A DNA stretch of 64,000 bases from Parasphingorhabdus flavimaris (GCF_013371215.1 NZ_JABWMH010000001.1:434001-498000); one strand, 5' to 3'; shown: positions 48,815-57,965, counted from the first letter of the stretch. The notes: generated by a model from the letters alone, not told the origin. Translations and numbers: made by a program.

Positions 48815-49957
48815 TCAGATGTCTGCGATGATCTTTGGCAAGAGCGCATCAAGCAGCGGCATGCCCCGGGGCGATATCATCAAGCGTCCCCCTGCGGCGT
48901 CGAGCAGGCCCAGACCGGCGAGCTGATCGATGGCTGCCCCATCGACCATCTGCGCCGCCGTCAGTCCGGTCTTGTCTGACAGCGCGGCCAGATCGACACC
49001 CTCGGCCAGCCGCAGGCCCATCATCAGCGCTTCCATCGCCCGCGTTGCTGCTGACAAAGGCTGTTCGACCTTCAGGCCATTGCCATTGCGTTCCACCGCC
49101 GAGAGGAAATTTTCCGGCTTCTTGTGCCGCTCGGTCGCGCTGTCCAGCCGCCGTCCGTGCGCGCCAGGACCGATGCCGATATAATCCTCGTAGCGCCAGT
49201 AGGTCAGATTATGACGGCTTTCCTGACCCGGTTTCGCATGATTGCTGATCTCGTAAGCGGGCAGGCCGGCGGCGGTCATCATGCTGCGATTGAGCTCGAA
49301 CAGGTCGGCGCAATGGTCATCGTCGGCGGGGATCAGCTTGCCGGTCCGCACCAAAGTCTCGAACCGCGTGCCCGGCTCGATGGTCAGCTGATAAAGCGAC
49401 ATATGGCCGGTACCGAACCCGAGCGCGCGGTCCAGTTCCGCCTGCCAGTCGTCCAGCGATTGCCCGGGACGGGCATAGATCAGGTCAAAGCTGACCCGGC
49501 CGAACGCCTGCTGCGCGGTATCCAGCGCGGCCAGACCTTCCTCGACATCATGCGCGCGACCGAGAAATTCGAGCGTCTGGTCGTCGAGCGATTGCAGGCC
49601 CAGCGACACCCGGTTGACGCCCGTCCGGGCCAGATCATGAAAATTCGCCGCCTCGACCGAAGACGGATTTGCCTCCAGCGTGATTTCGATATCTTCGGCA
49701 AAGCCCCAGCGGCGCTCCGCCTCCGCAATCAGCCGCTCGACCAGCGCCGGCGGCATCAGCGAGGGCGTGCCGCCGCCGAAGAAGATGCTCGACAGCTTGC
49801 GCCCCGGTACCAGCGCCGCTTCATGTGCCATGTCGGCGAGCAGGGCGCTCTCCCACGCCGCGACATCGACTTGCGCGCGGACATGGCTGTTGAAATCGCA
49901 ATAGGGACATTTGGACACGCAGAACGGCCAGTGGATATAGAGAGCCAGAGGCCCCAT
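48815..49957 (-). CDS. hemW: Radical SAM protein HemW
   Basis: A 380-residue radical-SAM protein of the HemW type (heme chaperone, formerly called coproporphyrinogen oxidase-like). The 4Fe-4S motif is 'FCVSKCPYCDF' (CxxxCxxC), followed by 'IFFGGGTPSLM', 'TLEANPSSVE' and 'GVNRVSLGLQSLDD'. HemW in place of HemN is supported by length and 'YIHWPF' at the start. ATG 49957 has AGGA upstream; ATG 49981 is also possible. The frame extends far upstream but across the divergent lipoprotein gene. It is the last gene of the rph-rdgB-hemW side of the cluster. Confidence 0.94.
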   Translation of the reverse strand: MGPLALYIHWPFCVSKCPYCDFNSHVRAQVDVAAWESALLADMAHEAALVPGRKLSSIFFGGGTPSLMPPALVERLIAEAERRWGFAEDIEITLEANPSSVEAANFHDLARTGVNRVSLGLQSLDDQTLEFLGRAHDVEEGLAALDTAQQAFGRVSFDLIYARPGQSLDDWQAELDRALGFGTGHMSLYQLTIEPGTRFETLVRTGKLIPADDDHCADLFELNRSMMTAAGLPAYEISNHAKPGQESRHNLTYWRYEDYIGIGPGAHGRRLDSATERHKKPENFLSAVERNGNGLKVEQPLSAATRAMEALMMGLRLAEGVDLAALSDKTGLTAAQMVDGAAIDQLAGLGLLDAAGGRLMISPRGMPLLDALLPKIIADI

Positions 49958-49996
49958 ATTGGTCCTGTTCAGATTTTCCATTGTAGAGGCCAGTTC

Positions 49997-50584
49997 ATGC
50001 ATATATTCCGCGCCCTTAGCGCCATCCTCCTGATCACGCCAGCCTTTGCCGCCTGTTCCGCCGGAACATCGCAAAGCCCGGAACCCGCGACATTTGTCGA
50101 GACCCGCACCAGCATGGAGCCCAAGCCGCGCGGTGAAGCACGGCTGCAGAGCGCGATGATGCGGGCGCATAATGACGCCCGCGTCAGGGTCGGTGCGCCG
50201 AAACTGGTGTGGAATAGCGAACTGGCCAAGGACGCCGCAATCTATGCCGCCAGTCTCGCGCGTACCGGGAAATTCGCCCATGATCCGCAGACCGGTCGCA
50301 ACCCGCGGCAAGGCGAGAATCTGTGGATGGGTACGCGCGATGCCTATAGTTACGGGGAAATGATCGGCGCCTGGGTCGACGAGGACCGCTATTTCAAGCG
50401 CGGCCTGTTTCCCGACAACAGCACCACCGGAACCTGGGGCGATGTCGCCCATTATACCCAGATCATCTGGCCGACCAGCCTGCGGGTCGGCTGCGCCGTA
50501 GCCAGCAATGCCCGCGACGATTTTCTAGTCTGTCGCTATAGCCCGGCGGGCAATATCGTCGGACGCGATCCGCTGAACGGGTGA
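49997..50584 (+). CDS. CAP/SCP-family (PR-1-like) exported protein
   Basis: A 195-residue secreted or lipidated protein. A signal ('MHIFRALSAILLITPAFAAC') ends in a lipobox-like site with Cys20. The CAP domain covers the rest: 'MMRAHNDARVRVGAPKLVWNSELAKDAAIYA', 'KFAHDPQTGRNPRQGENLW' and 'VAHYTQIIWPTSLRVGCAVA' include the conserved His and Glu positions. The start lies 15-40 bp from the divergent hemW. AGAGG precedes the ATG. Bacterial CAP proteins have no settled function; this one should act in the periplasm or outer surface. Confidence 0.92.
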   Translation: MHIFRALSAILLITPAFAACSAGTSQSPEPATFVETRTSMEPKPRGEARLQSAMMRAHNDARVRVGAPKLVWNSELAKDAAIYAASLARTGKFAHDPQTGRNPRQGENLWMGTRDAYSYGEMIGAWVDEDRYFKRGLFPDNSTTGTWGDVAHYTQIIWPTSLRVGCAVASNARDDFLVCRYSPAGNIVGRDPLNG

Positions 50585-50587
50585 TGC

Positions 50588-50672
50588 GTCATGCCAGCGC
50601 AGGCTGGCATCCAACCCGCTTTTGTGAGTGTCACTAGCCTTGGTTCAGGTTCCAGCCTTCGCTGGAATGACA
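50588..50672. repeat. Family-2 element (~85 bp) between convergent genes
   Basis: Outer arms GTCATGCCAGCGCAGGCTGG and CCAGCCTTCGCTGGAATGAC flank a centre with CAACCCGC and GTGAGTGTC. It lies between the CAP lipoprotein stop and the rdgB stop, 2 bp from the rdgB end. Confidence 0.8.
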
Positions 50673-50674
50673 GT

Positions 50675-51301
50675 TTAGAGGCAGGCCGCAACCAGTTTCG
50701 CAAACGCATCCGCGCGGTGACTCATCGCCTGTTTCTGCGCCGGATCAAGCTCGGCAAATGTCTGTCCGAACCCGTTAGGCTGAAACACCGGATCATAGCC
50801 GAAACCCAATGCGCCCCGCGGCGGCCAGACGAGCTTGCCCTCGACGCGCCCCTCGAAAATTTCCGAATGGCCATCCGGCCAGGCCAGCGCCAGCGTCGCC
50901 ACAAAATAGGCGCTGCGATCGACATCCGGTCCTTGCTCTGCGATCAGCCCTTCGACCTTGCCCATCGCCATGTACCAGTCGCGGCCGGGCGCGCCTTCGA
51001 ACCGTTGCCGCTCGGCCCAGTCGGCGGTATATACACCCGGCTTGCCGCCCAGCGCCGTGACGCACAGCCCGCTGTCATCGGCCAGCGCCACGCAATCCGC
51101 ACCCTCCGCGCTGGCCCGCGCCTTGAGCAGCGCATTTTCGGCAAAGCTCGTCCCGGTTTCTTCCGGCTCCGGCAATCCGAGATCGCCTGCCGACACCGGC
51201 TCGATGCCATAAGGCTCCAGCAACGCCCGGATTTCCCGCACCTTGCCCTGATTATGGCTGGCGATCACGAGGCGTCCGGGGGCAAGTTTGCGGTGGGTCA
51301 T
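50675..51301 (-). CDS. rdgB: RdgB/HAM1 non-canonical purine NTP pyrophosphatase
   Basis: A 208-residue dITP/XTP pyrophosphatase that removes deaminated purine nucleotides. Family residues are '[20 protein letters not shown]' at the N-terminus, '[23 protein letters not shown]' and the C-terminal '[19 protein letters not shown]'. Cytoplasmic. It lies between rph and hemW in the usual sphingomonad order; a family-2 element separates it from rph. Confidence 0.95.
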   Translation of the reverse strand: MTHRKLAPGRLVIASHNQGKVREIRALLEPYGIEPVSAGDLGLPEPEETGTSFAENALLKARASAEGADCVALADDSGLCVTALGGKPGVYTADWAERQRFEGAPGRDWYMAMGKVEGLIAEQGPDVDRSAYFVATLALAWPDGHSEIFEGRVEGKLVWPPRGALGFGYDPVFQPNGFGQTFAELDPAQKQAMSHRADAFAKLVAACL

Positions 51302-51315
51302 TCTATTCCCTCATT

Positions 51316-51401
51316 CGTCACCCCAGCGAAGGCTGGGGCCCAAACCAATGATTGTGAGTCTCGCAATATTGGCTTGGATGCCAGCCTTCGCTGGCATGAC
51401 G
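51316..51401. repeat. Family-2 element between rph and rdgB
   Basis: Arms GTCACCCCAGCGAAGGCTGG and CCAGCCTTCGCTGGCATGAC surround a variant centre with GTGAGTCTC. This copy sits between two co-directional genes, unlike the other three. Confidence 0.8.
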
Positions 51402-51425
51402 CTGTTCTTCTTTTCTCTCTAAATC

Positions 51426-52139
51426 CTAACCGACCGCCTTGTCCTGCGCCTCGAAAATCTGGCCGCAGCCGATTTTCGCCAGTCGCATCAAGCGCATCAG
51501 CCCTTCGTCGTCAAAGGTCTGGCCCTCGGCAGTCGCCTGCGCTTCGGCGATATTGCCATCGCCGGTCAGTACGAAATTGGCGTCGGCGCCGGCATTGCTG
51601 TCCTCGTCATAGTCGAGATCGAGCACCGGCGTGCCGTCAAAGATACCGCAGCTGATCGCGGCGATCTTCTGCTGAATCGGGTCTTCCTTGAGCACTTTCT
51701 GGTCGAGCAGGCCGTTGACCGCCAGCCGCAGCGCCACCCAGGCACCGCTGATCGAGGCAGTCCGTGTACCGCCATCGGCCTGGATCACGTCGCAATCGAG
51801 CGTGATTTGCCGCTCGCCAAGCTTCTTGAGATCGACGACCGAGCGCAAGGAGCGTCCGATAAGCCGCTGGATTTCCTGCGTTCTGCCGGATTGCTTGCCG
51901 CGCGCCGCTTCGCGCGATCCACGGGTATGCGTCGCGCGGGGCAGCATCGAATATTCGCCGGTAACCCAGCCGGTACCCTTGCCGCGCATCCACGGTGGCA
52001 GGCTCGTCTCGATGCTGGCGGTGCACAGCACCCGCGTATCGCCAAAGCTGATCAGGCAGCTTCCCTCGGCATGTTTGGTAAATCCGGTTTCGATGGAAAT
52101 GGCGCGCATTTCGTCCGGCGCACGGCCCGATGGTCGCAT
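51426..52139 (-). CDS. rph: Ribonuclease PH
   Basis: A 237-residue phosphorolytic 3'-5' exoribonuclease that trims tRNA 3' ends. '[39 protein letters not shown]' at the start and '[35 protein letters not shown]' are diagnostic; '[20 protein letters not shown]' and '[17 protein letters not shown]' complete it. In related genomes it is commonly next to hrcA; here an AT-rich gene lies between. Confidence 0.97.
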   Translation of the reverse strand: MRPSGRAPDEMRAISIETGFTKHAEGSCLISFGDTRVLCTASIETSLPPWMRGKGTGWVTGEYSMLPRATHTRGSREAARGKQSGRTQEIQRLIGRSLRSVVDLKKLGERQITLDCDVIQADGGTRTASISGAWVALRLAVNGLLDQKVLKEDPIQQKIAAISCGIFDGTPVLDLDYDEDSNAGADANFVLTGDGNIAEAQATAEGQTFDDEGLMRLMRLAKIGCGQIFEAQDKAVG

Positions 52140-52267
52140 GTGATGATTCTCCTGTGGCTTTGAAGCGGTGGCTCTATCTTTTTAATGATATTCAAGCAAC
52201 GTTAGAAAGAAACGCCGGTGCGATGATTTGACTCCACAAACTTTGGAAGCTGAGGCATGTTAAAATC

Positions 52268-52894
52268 ATGTATTGGATTTTCTTGAAAGAAGTTTTAAAA
52301 AGAGCCTTTCATCCGGCGCCTAGAATAACGGATGGATTGCAAGTTTTGGTAGCATCAGCTCTCCCGGCCTTAGGCAAGTTTTTTGGTTTTAAATTACCGG
52401 TTTCTGCGGGCAATGATGCTTTCGCTTATATTGGTGCCGTGGCCGTCTTATTTGTTGTTATCCGTTTGTTCTGGGCACCCTACTCTTTATGGAAAGACGC
52501 GGTAGAAAAAAAATTGATGCTAGAATTGGAACTTAAGAAGCCGGAAAGAATGTTGTCAAAGAGGCTCGCGAAGGAAAAAGCCAGAGCTCGGGTAAAGTTA
52601 ATCGAAGGACTAAATGTGTTGCAGTTTGCTTCTTTCAGTACTGCGGCTACGGACAAGGCAAAGGTCAATAGAGAATTAGTCAAAATGATTAATTATGCAA
52701 CTGTATCGGGGCTTCCTTATGAGTACCGTCAGTTTATAATGAAGTTCGGACTATTTTGTAGAGAATATGATCCGGCTGTAGAACAATCCCATAATCCCAC
52801 ACACATAACCTCATGGATGGCTCAATTCGTTCATGATGAAATTAGTTTGGAAACTTTAACTGAAAAACTTCCTGATCACTTTTCAGAAAATTAG
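52268..52894 (+). CDS. AT-rich orphan membrane protein, function unknown
   Basis: A 208-residue protein with no family I recognise. It is strikingly AT-rich in third positions (many TTA, AAA and GAA codons) compared with every neighbour, which points to recent acquisition. One hydrophobic segment spans about residues 54-70 ('YIGAVAVLFVVIRLFWA'), preceded by a weaker one near 28-42. A strongly charged helical stretch (about 75-115, Lys/Glu-rich) suggests a coiled coil facing the cytoplasm, followed by a soluble C-terminal domain of about 90 residues. No good ribosome-binding site. It stands alone between rph and hrcA, transcribed toward hrcA. Could be a defence-type accessory gene, but nothing shows it. 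Confidence 0.75.
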   Translation: MYWIFLKEVLKRAFHPAPRITDGLQVLVASALPALGKFFGFKLPVSAGNDAFAYIGAVAVLFVVIRLFWAPYSLWKDAVEKKLMLELELKKPERMLSKRLAKEKARARVKLIEGLNVLQFASFSTAATDKAKVNRELVKMINYATVSGLPYEYRQFIMKFGLFCREYDPAVEQSHNPTHITSWMAQFVHDEISLETLTEKLPDHFSEN

Positions 52895-52972
52895 AAACTA
52901 AGGGACGCACTTTCAGAACCTAATGTATGTATCGCGCTAGAAACTAGCTGATATTTAATCTATCTATCACCC

Positions 52973-54022
52973 ATGACCAACACCCCGATCACCGAAATGA
53001 CCACCCGCGCGCAGGACATTTTCCGTGTCGTGGTGGAATCCTATCTCGACACCGGCGCGCCGGTCGGGTCGCGGACCATATCGAAAGCCCCCGGCCTCGA
53101 ACTTTCCCCCGCCTCGATCCGCAATGTCATGCAGGATCTAGAGGAGCTGGGCCTGCTCGCCGCCCCCCATACCAGCGCCGGACGGGTGCCGACCGAAATC
53201 GGCCTGCGCCTGTTTGTCGACGGCATGATGCAGGCTGCGGTCCCGACCCAGGAAGAGCGCGACGCGATCGAGAGCCAGATCACCGAACGGGGGCCGGTCG
53301 AGGATGCCCTGCGCGCTACAACTTCAATCCTCTCCGGTCTGTCGTCCTGCGCCGGTCTCGTGCTGGTGCCCAAGCGCGAGCCGTTGCTCAAACAATTCAG
53401 TTTCGTGAAATTGTCCGAAGGGCAGGGGCTGGCGATCCTCGTGTCGCAGGATGGCGGCGTCGAAAACCGGGTGCTCGACCTGCCGCCCGGCGTGTCGGAA
53501 TCGGCCCTGGTCGAAGCCGGCAACTATCTCACCGCCCGCTATGGCGGCAAGACGCTCAGCCAGGCGCTGGCGACGGTCGACGGAGAAATCAGCGCCGGCG
53601 AACTGGCTATCGACAAGGCGTCGGAAGAGCTGGTCAGGGCCGGCATGGTCACCTGGAGCCGCGATCCGTCGGACCGACCGGTATTGATCGTTCGCGGACA
53701 GGCGAACCTGCTGCAGGACAATAGCGCGCTGGCCGATCTCGACCGGGTGCGGCGCTTGCTCGACGAACTCGAAGCCAAGCAGGAAATCGCCCGTCTGCTC
53801 GACAATGCCCGCGACGCGGAAGCAGCAAAAATATTTATCGGCGCCGAGAATAAATTATTCTCCCTTTCCGGCTCATCTGTGATAGCGGCGCCCTACAAGG
53901 ACGGCGACGGACAGGTGGTTGGCGTGGTCGGTGTAATCGGTCCGACAAGGTTGAATTATGCCCGCGTGGTACCCATGGTAGACTTTACCGCGCAAACCCT
54001 GTCGCGATTGCTGACGAAATAA
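52973..54022 (+). CDS. hrcA: Heat-inducible transcription repressor HrcA
   Basis: A 349-residue repressor that binds CIRCE operators of groESL/dnaK heat-shock operons. The N-terminal winged helix carries 'VVESYLDTGAPVGSRTIS' and 'PASIRNVMQDLEELGLLAAPHTSAGRVPTE', both characteristic. The C-terminal 'GAENKLFSLSGSSVIAAPYKDGDGQVVGVVGVIGPTRLNY' also fits. I see no CIRCE site near this gene, so HrcA probably controls loci elsewhere. grpE follows 23 bp after the stop. Confidence 0.96.
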   Translation: MTNTPITEMTTRAQDIFRVVVESYLDTGAPVGSRTISKAPGLELSPASIRNVMQDLEELGLLAAPHTSAGRVPTEIGLRLFVDGMMQAAVPTQEERDAIESQITERGPVEDALRATTSILSGLSSCAGLVLVPKREPLLKQFSFVKLSEGQGLAILVSQDGGVENRVLDLPPGVSESALVEAGNYLTARYGGKTLSQALATVDGEISAGELAIDKASEELVRAGMVTWSRDPSDRPVLIVRGQANLLQDNSALADLDRVRRLLDELEAKQEIARLLDNARDAEAAKIFIGAENKLFSLSGSSVIAAPYKDGDGQVVGVVGVIGPTRLNYARVVPMVDFTAQTLSRLLTK

Positions 54023-54045
54023 TAGAAATTAGAGTGATTTAGAAC

Positions 54046-54645
54046 ATGAGCGATACCAAGCAGAATCCCGGACAAGACAATGGCGACGCAGCCGCAGCCG
54101 CCGAACTGGATGGCGTGCCGGAATCCATGAAAGACGGTGGAGAAGCGAATGTTTCCCAGCCGGAAAATTCCGACAACCGTATCGAGGCTCTGGAAAATGA
54201 ACTGGCCGAAGCCCAGCAGGCGGTTCTCTATGCTCAGGCCGAAACCCAGAACGTCCGCCGCCGCCTCGAAAAGGACGCGCAGGACGCCCGCGCCTATGCC
54301 GCGACCGGCTTTGCCCGCGACATGCTCTCGGTGATGGACAATATGCAGCGGGCCCTCGAAGCGATTCCCGCCGAGGTCAAGGACGAGGAAAAGTGGAAGG
54401 GCCTGATCAACGGCATCGAGGCCACCGGTCGCGAGCTGCAATCCGTGTTCGAGAAAAACGGCATCAAGCGCGTCGCCTCGGTCGGCCTCCCGCTCGACCC
54501 CAACCAGCACCAGGCGATGGTCGAAATCCCGACCGACGAGCATGAACCCGGCACCATCGTCCAGGAAATGCAGGCCGGCTATGTCATCAAGGACCGCCTG
54601 CTGCGGCCGGCCTTTGTCGGCGTGGCGAAGAAGGCGGAAGAATAG
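54046..54645 (+). CDS. grpE: GrpE nucleotide-exchange factor
   Basis: A 199-residue cochaperone that releases ADP from DnaK. An acidic, disordered N-terminus is followed by a long dimerising coiled coil (about 45-110) and the GrpE beta-domain with 'VEIPTDEHEPGTIVQEMQAGYVIKDRLLRPAFVGVAK', which is the family signature. Cotranscribed with hrcA by spacing. A family-2 repeat lies beyond the stop. Confidence 0.96.
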   Translation: MSDTKQNPGQDNGDAAAAAELDGVPESMKDGGEANVSQPENSDNRIEALENELAEAQQAVLYAQAETQNVRRRLEKDAQDARAYAATGFARDMLSVMDNMQRALEAIPAEVKDEEKWKGLINGIEATGRELQSVFEKNGIKRVASVGLPLDPNQHQAMVEIPTDEHEPGTIVQEMQAGYVIKDRLLRPAFVGVAKKAEE

Positions 54646-54695
54646 ACGCTTCCGTTTGATTAGCTAAGGCTTTCACAGAAGAACCGACCCATCCC

Positions 54696-54781
54696 GTCAT
54701 GCCAGCGCAGGCTGGCATCCAACCCGCCTGCGTGAGACACACCGACCTCGGTTTAGGCCCCAGCCTTCGCTGGGATGACAG
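54696..54781. repeat. Family-2 element forming the 3' end of the next gene
   Basis: Arms GTCATGCCAGCGCAGGCTGG and CCAGCCTTCGCTGGGATGAC with a centre containing CAACCCGCCTGCGTGAG. Its right arm is translated on the minus strand as the last residues of the neighbouring membrane protein ('VIPAKAGA'). Confidence 0.8.
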
Positions 54782-55211
54782 ACTTCGCCGGCCACACCGC
54801 AATCCGCGCAAACACCCATCCGCCGATGCCGCCAGCGAGGACCTGCGAGAGAAAACCCATGGTCGAGCGCGCGCCGCTGACCGGGATGGTCTGGAACACC
54901 ATATACATCGCGCCCAGCACGACCGCCATCGCGGCGGCTCCGGCTATGGGATAGGCGACCCGCGCCAGATTGGGCAGAAAGCGCTTCAACAGGGTGGCGA
55001 TCAGAAAACCGATCAGCAGTGCAATCGCGATGATCGCCAGATAGGCGACCATGTTGGAAATATCGAACAGGGTCATGTTCAGCCGGTCGCCGAAGCTCAC
55101 GGAAATATCGTGCATGGCGATGACCGATTGGGAATTTAGCGCGGTCCCGATGACATAGGTCACCAGCGCCGCCGCTATCAGACCCAATATCCAGCGAATG
55201 AAGCGCGTCAT
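54753..55211 (-). CDS. Small integral membrane protein, unknown; C-terminus from a repeat
   Basis: A 152-residue protein with four or five hydrophobic segments ('ILGLIAAALVTYVIGTAL', 'VAYLAIIAIALLIGFLIATLL', 'VAYPIAGAAAMAVVLGAMY', 'LSQVLAGGIGGWVFARIAV'). I recognise no family. The last eight residues, 'VIPAKAGA', are the translated arm of the adjacent family-2 repeat, so the original stop was probably lost when the element arrived. Upstream start ATG 55211. Confidence 0.75.
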   Translation of the reverse strand: MTRFIRWILGLIAAALVTYVIGTALNSQSVIAMHDISVSFGDRLNMTLFDISNMVAYLAIIAIALLIGFLIATLLKRFLPNLARVAYPIAGAAAMAVVLGAMYMVFQTIPVSGARSTMGFLSQVLAGGIGGWVFARIAVWPAKSVIPAKAGA

Positions 55212-55330
55212 GAAATTCTCCCGTCAGCAGCGCAGCCTATAGGCTTTGTCCCGACGATCAAGGGCTGATTTGAAGAGGCTGGTCAGGCCGCGGAAATTTG
55301 CTAGACTGCGCCATCACACAGGGAGCCGAT

Positions 55331-56533
55331 ATGCGAAACTTAAAGATATTCCTTTCCGTTGTCGCAATCGGCGCGCTGGCGGCCTGTTCGAACCAGGGGG
55401 CGTCCTCCAGCGGCACCAAGACCAGCGAAGCTGTCGGCCGGGTCGATGCCGGGCCGGTCAATTACACGATTGAAACAGTGGCGGACGGTCTCGATCATCC
55501 CTGGTCGCTCGCCTTCCTGCCCGATGGCGCGATGCTGGTGACCGAGCGGACGGGCAAGCTCAAGCAGATCGCCCCCGACGGCACCGCGACGCTGCTGCAT
55601 GACTTTGCCAGCGGCGAGCCATATCCGCGGGTTCACACCGCCCCCGGCGCGCAGGCCGGTCTGTTCGATGTGGCGCTGCACCCCGATTTTGCCGAAAACG
55701 GCCTGATCTATATCTCCTATGCCGCCGAGCAAGGCGATGGCACCAACACGCTTTCCCTGATGCGGTTTGAATATGACAATGCGGACGGCGCGCCACAAAT
55801 TCGCAATGGCAAGCAGATATTTGCCGCCTCGCCGAGCCGGGTGCAGGGCAATCATTATGGCGCGCGGATCATCTTCCTGCCCGACGGCGCGCTGATGATG
55901 CCGGTCGGCGATGCCTTCCACTTCCGCGAGCAGGCGCAAGAGCTGGACAATCATTTCGGCAAGATCATCCGGCTGAACGATGATGGCAGCGTCCCGGCGG
56001 ACAACCCCTTTGTCGGACAGGACGGCGCGCTGCCGGAAATCTGGAGCTATGGGCACCGCAACCAGCAAGGCATCATTCTCGCGTCCGATGGCCGCGTTCT
56101 CGAAAATGAACATGGCCCGGCGGGTGGCGACGAAATCAACGATATCAGGCGCGGCGTCAATTATGGCTGGCCGACCGCCTCCTACGGGCTGGATTACTCC
56201 GGTGGCCGGATTTCGCCTTTTGAAGCGTTTGCAGGGACCGAGCAGTCGCTGGTCCATTTCACCCCGTCAATCGCGCCGTCCGGCTTTGCCCAATATGCGG
56301 GTGAGGCCTTTCCGGACTGGCAGGGCGATCTGTTTCTCTCGGCGCTGGCGCTCAAACATGTGCGCCATGTCGATATTAAGGCCGACGGTTCGCTCGGCAA
56401 ACAGTCGGAACTGTTCGGCGAGCTAGGCACACGTTTCCGCGATGTGCGCACCGGGCCGGACGGATTTCTCTATCTGCTGACCGAAGACGAAAGCGGCCCG
56501 ACCAGCAAGATCTTGCGGGTGCGCCCGAAATAG
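55331..56533 (+). CDS. PQQ-dependent sugar dehydrogenase-like lipoprotein (soluble GDH/YliI type)
   Basis: A 400-residue beta-propeller protein. A lipobox follows the signal ('IGALAAC'). 'GLDHPWSLAFLPDGAMLVTERTGKL' and 'YISYAAEQGDGTNTLSLMR' are typical of the aldose sugar dehydrogenase/soluble GDH group, with 'EIWSYGHRNQQGIILASDGRVLENEHGPAGGDEIN' and 'GVNYGWPTASYGLDYSG' as later blades. It should oxidise sugars in the periplasm with PQQ, if PQQ is available. ATG 55331 follows GGGAG; a start 33 bp upstream would add a non-signal leader. Confidence 0.92.
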   Translation: MRNLKIFLSVVAIGALAACSNQGASSSGTKTSEAVGRVDAGPVNYTIETVADGLDHPWSLAFLPDGAMLVTERTGKLKQIAPDGTATLLHDFASGEPYPRVHTAPGAQAGLFDVALHPDFAENGLIYISYAAEQGDGTNTLSLMRFEYDNADGAPQIRNGKQIFAASPSRVQGNHYGARIIFLPDGALMMPVGDAFHFREQAQELDNHFGKIIRLNDDGSVPADNPFVGQDGALPEIWSYGHRNQQGIILASDGRVLENEHGPAGGDEINDIRRGVNYGWPTASYGLDYSGGRISPFEAFAGTEQSLVHFTPSIAPSGFAQYAGEAFPDWQGDLFLSALALKHVRHVDIKADGSLGKQSELFGELGTRFRDVRTGPDGFLYLLTEDESGPTSKILRVRPK

Positions 56534-56623
56534 GGGTGCTGGGCGATATGCTCGGCACTGCCAACAGAATCGCCTGATCCGGCTCTGCACGACCCTCGTT
56601 GTGCGACTGGTGGCCGTCCTGGA

Positions 56624-57751
56624 CTAGGCCACCGCCATATACATGGCCGCCGCCAGCCCGAATCCCCTCGGATCGCCCAGCAGCCCGGTTTCCATCTTGT
56701 TCATCACATAGGAAAAGCACAGGCCAGCGTCCTGATCGACAATCACCGACGACCCCCCATAGCCGCCCCAGAAGCAGGTGTTCTTGTTCGGACTGATCGG
56801 GGTTGCCGCGCCGTTGAGGCCATAGCCCAGGCCAAAGGTCAGCGGCAGGCCGAGCACGAGGTCCGTTCCGTCGGTCTGTTGCTCGAAAATCCTTTTCGTG
56901 CCGGCTTCCGACAGGATCGTCTTGCCGAACGCCTGGCCGCCATTGGCCATCGCGGTCTGGGCGCGGACTATGCTGCGGGCGTTGCCCTGACCATTAGCCG
57001 CAGGAATTTCCGCGGCGCGCCAGGCTCTCTGGCCGGGCTGGGTGGCATCGACGCGGGGATTGGCAAAGGTGCGGCCGGCGATGGATGCCGACTGGGGCGC
57101 AGGACCGCTTTTGGGCGGGATGAGGTTGCTGATGCGCGCATCAAGGCTGGCATCAGCGCCGATATGGAAATCCGCGCCGGTAGGCTCGGCAATCTCCTGA
57201 CGAAAGAAATTGCCAATCGATTGACCGGAGACCCGCCGGACTATCTCCCCGATCAAATGGCCCTGGGTGATGGCGTGATAGCCTGACTGGCTTCCCGGCT
57301 CCCACCACGGTTCCTGTTTTGCAAGAGCGGTGGTCATCCATTCCCAGTCATAGAGCGCGTCGCCCTCGACTTTTTCATCCATCCCCGAAAGTCCCGCGCT
57401 ATGGCTAAGAAAGTGCCGGACTTCGACGGTTTCCTTGCCATTTTGCGCAAATTCGGGCCAATAGGTCGCAGCCGGGGCATGAAGATTGACCTCGCCACGA
57501 TCCGCGAGCAGCAGCAGCGACATCGCCGCCATCGTCTTGGTGCTCGACCAGACATTGACCAGACTGTCTTCGCGCCACTCTTCTGTCCTCGCCTCGTCGA
57601 GATGGCCGCCCCACAGATCGACGACAAATTCGCCATTCAAGGTGACCGCAACCGATGCGCCAACGTCCCCATGTTCGCGGAAATTCTTCTCGAAAGCCGC
57701 TTGTACCGCCGCAAAGCGCGGGTCGCATTTACCGTGAATAGGGGTTTCCAT
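56624..57751 (-). CDS. Serine hydrolase, beta-lactamase/EstB family
   Basis: A 375-residue protein of the class C beta-lactamase-related family (esterases such as EstB and D-aminopeptidases). The SxxK motif is 'WSSTKTMAAM' with the nucleophile Ser near residue 70, and the YxN-equivalent is in 'QSGYHAITQGHL'. A third motif near 'FWGGYGGSS' replaces KTG, as in esterases. No signal peptide is evident, so it is probably cytoplasmic. Substrate not predictable. It ends against the PQQ dehydrogenase in a convergent arrangement. Confidence 0.9.
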   Translation of the reverse strand: METPIHGKCDPRFAAVQAAFEKNFREHGDVGASVAVTLNGEFVVDLWGGHLDEARTEEWREDSLVNVWSSTKTMAAMSLLLLADRGEVNLHAPAATYWPEFAQNGKETVEVRHFLSHSAGLSGMDEKVEGDALYDWEWMTTALAKQEPWWEPGSQSGYHAITQGHLIGEIVRRVSGQSIGNFFRQEIAEPTGADFHIGADASLDARISNLIPPKSGPAPQSASIAGRTFANPRVDATQPGQRAWRAAEIPAANGQGNARSIVRAQTAMANGGQAFGKTILSEAGTKRIFEQQTDGTDLVLGLPLTFGLGYGLNGAATPISPNKNTCFWGGYGGSSVIVDQDAGLCFSYVMNKMETGLLGDPRGFGLAAAMYMAVA

Positions 57752-57917
57752 TGATCTCTCCAGCTGGGCTTTAACTGTTCGATTAACAGCTTGCAGCGAT
57801 TAAACCAATATCTTTAACGCGCACCGCAGCCGGTATTGTATCGACAGACCCTCAGTTATTCTTGCAAATTTTCAGACACTTGCCCGTTTACTGCAATTCT
57901 CCTATTGCAAAGAATAT

Positions 57918-57936
57918 TCTAAGATATATCTTAAGA
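57918..57936. promoter_or_regulatory. Palindrome before the PadR gene, probable autoregulatory operator
   Basis: AAGATATATCTT (57921-57932) is a perfect 12-bp palindrome; TCTAAGATATATCTTAAGA extends it with one imperfection. It lies 30 bp before the start of the PadR-type regulator, where PadR proteins commonly repress their own promoters. A related half-site (ATCTTA) follows at 57939. Confidence 0.6.
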
Positions 57937-57965
57937 ACATCTTATGCAGACAGAAAGACGATAAA

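Noticed and set aside
48815-50452. HemW frame extended to 545 codons
   Set aside because: The extra N-terminus is antisense to the CAP lipoprotein; radical-SAM sequence begins right after 49957.
49124-50584. Long 486-codon frame containing the CAP-family gene
   Set aside because: Its first ~290 codons lie antisense to hemW and have no domain; the real gene starts at 49997 with a signal peptide.
52895-52972. CIRCE operator upstream of hrcA
   Set aside because: No TTAGCACTC-N9-GAGTGCTAA pattern; only a short CTAG-AAA-CTAG symmetry is present.
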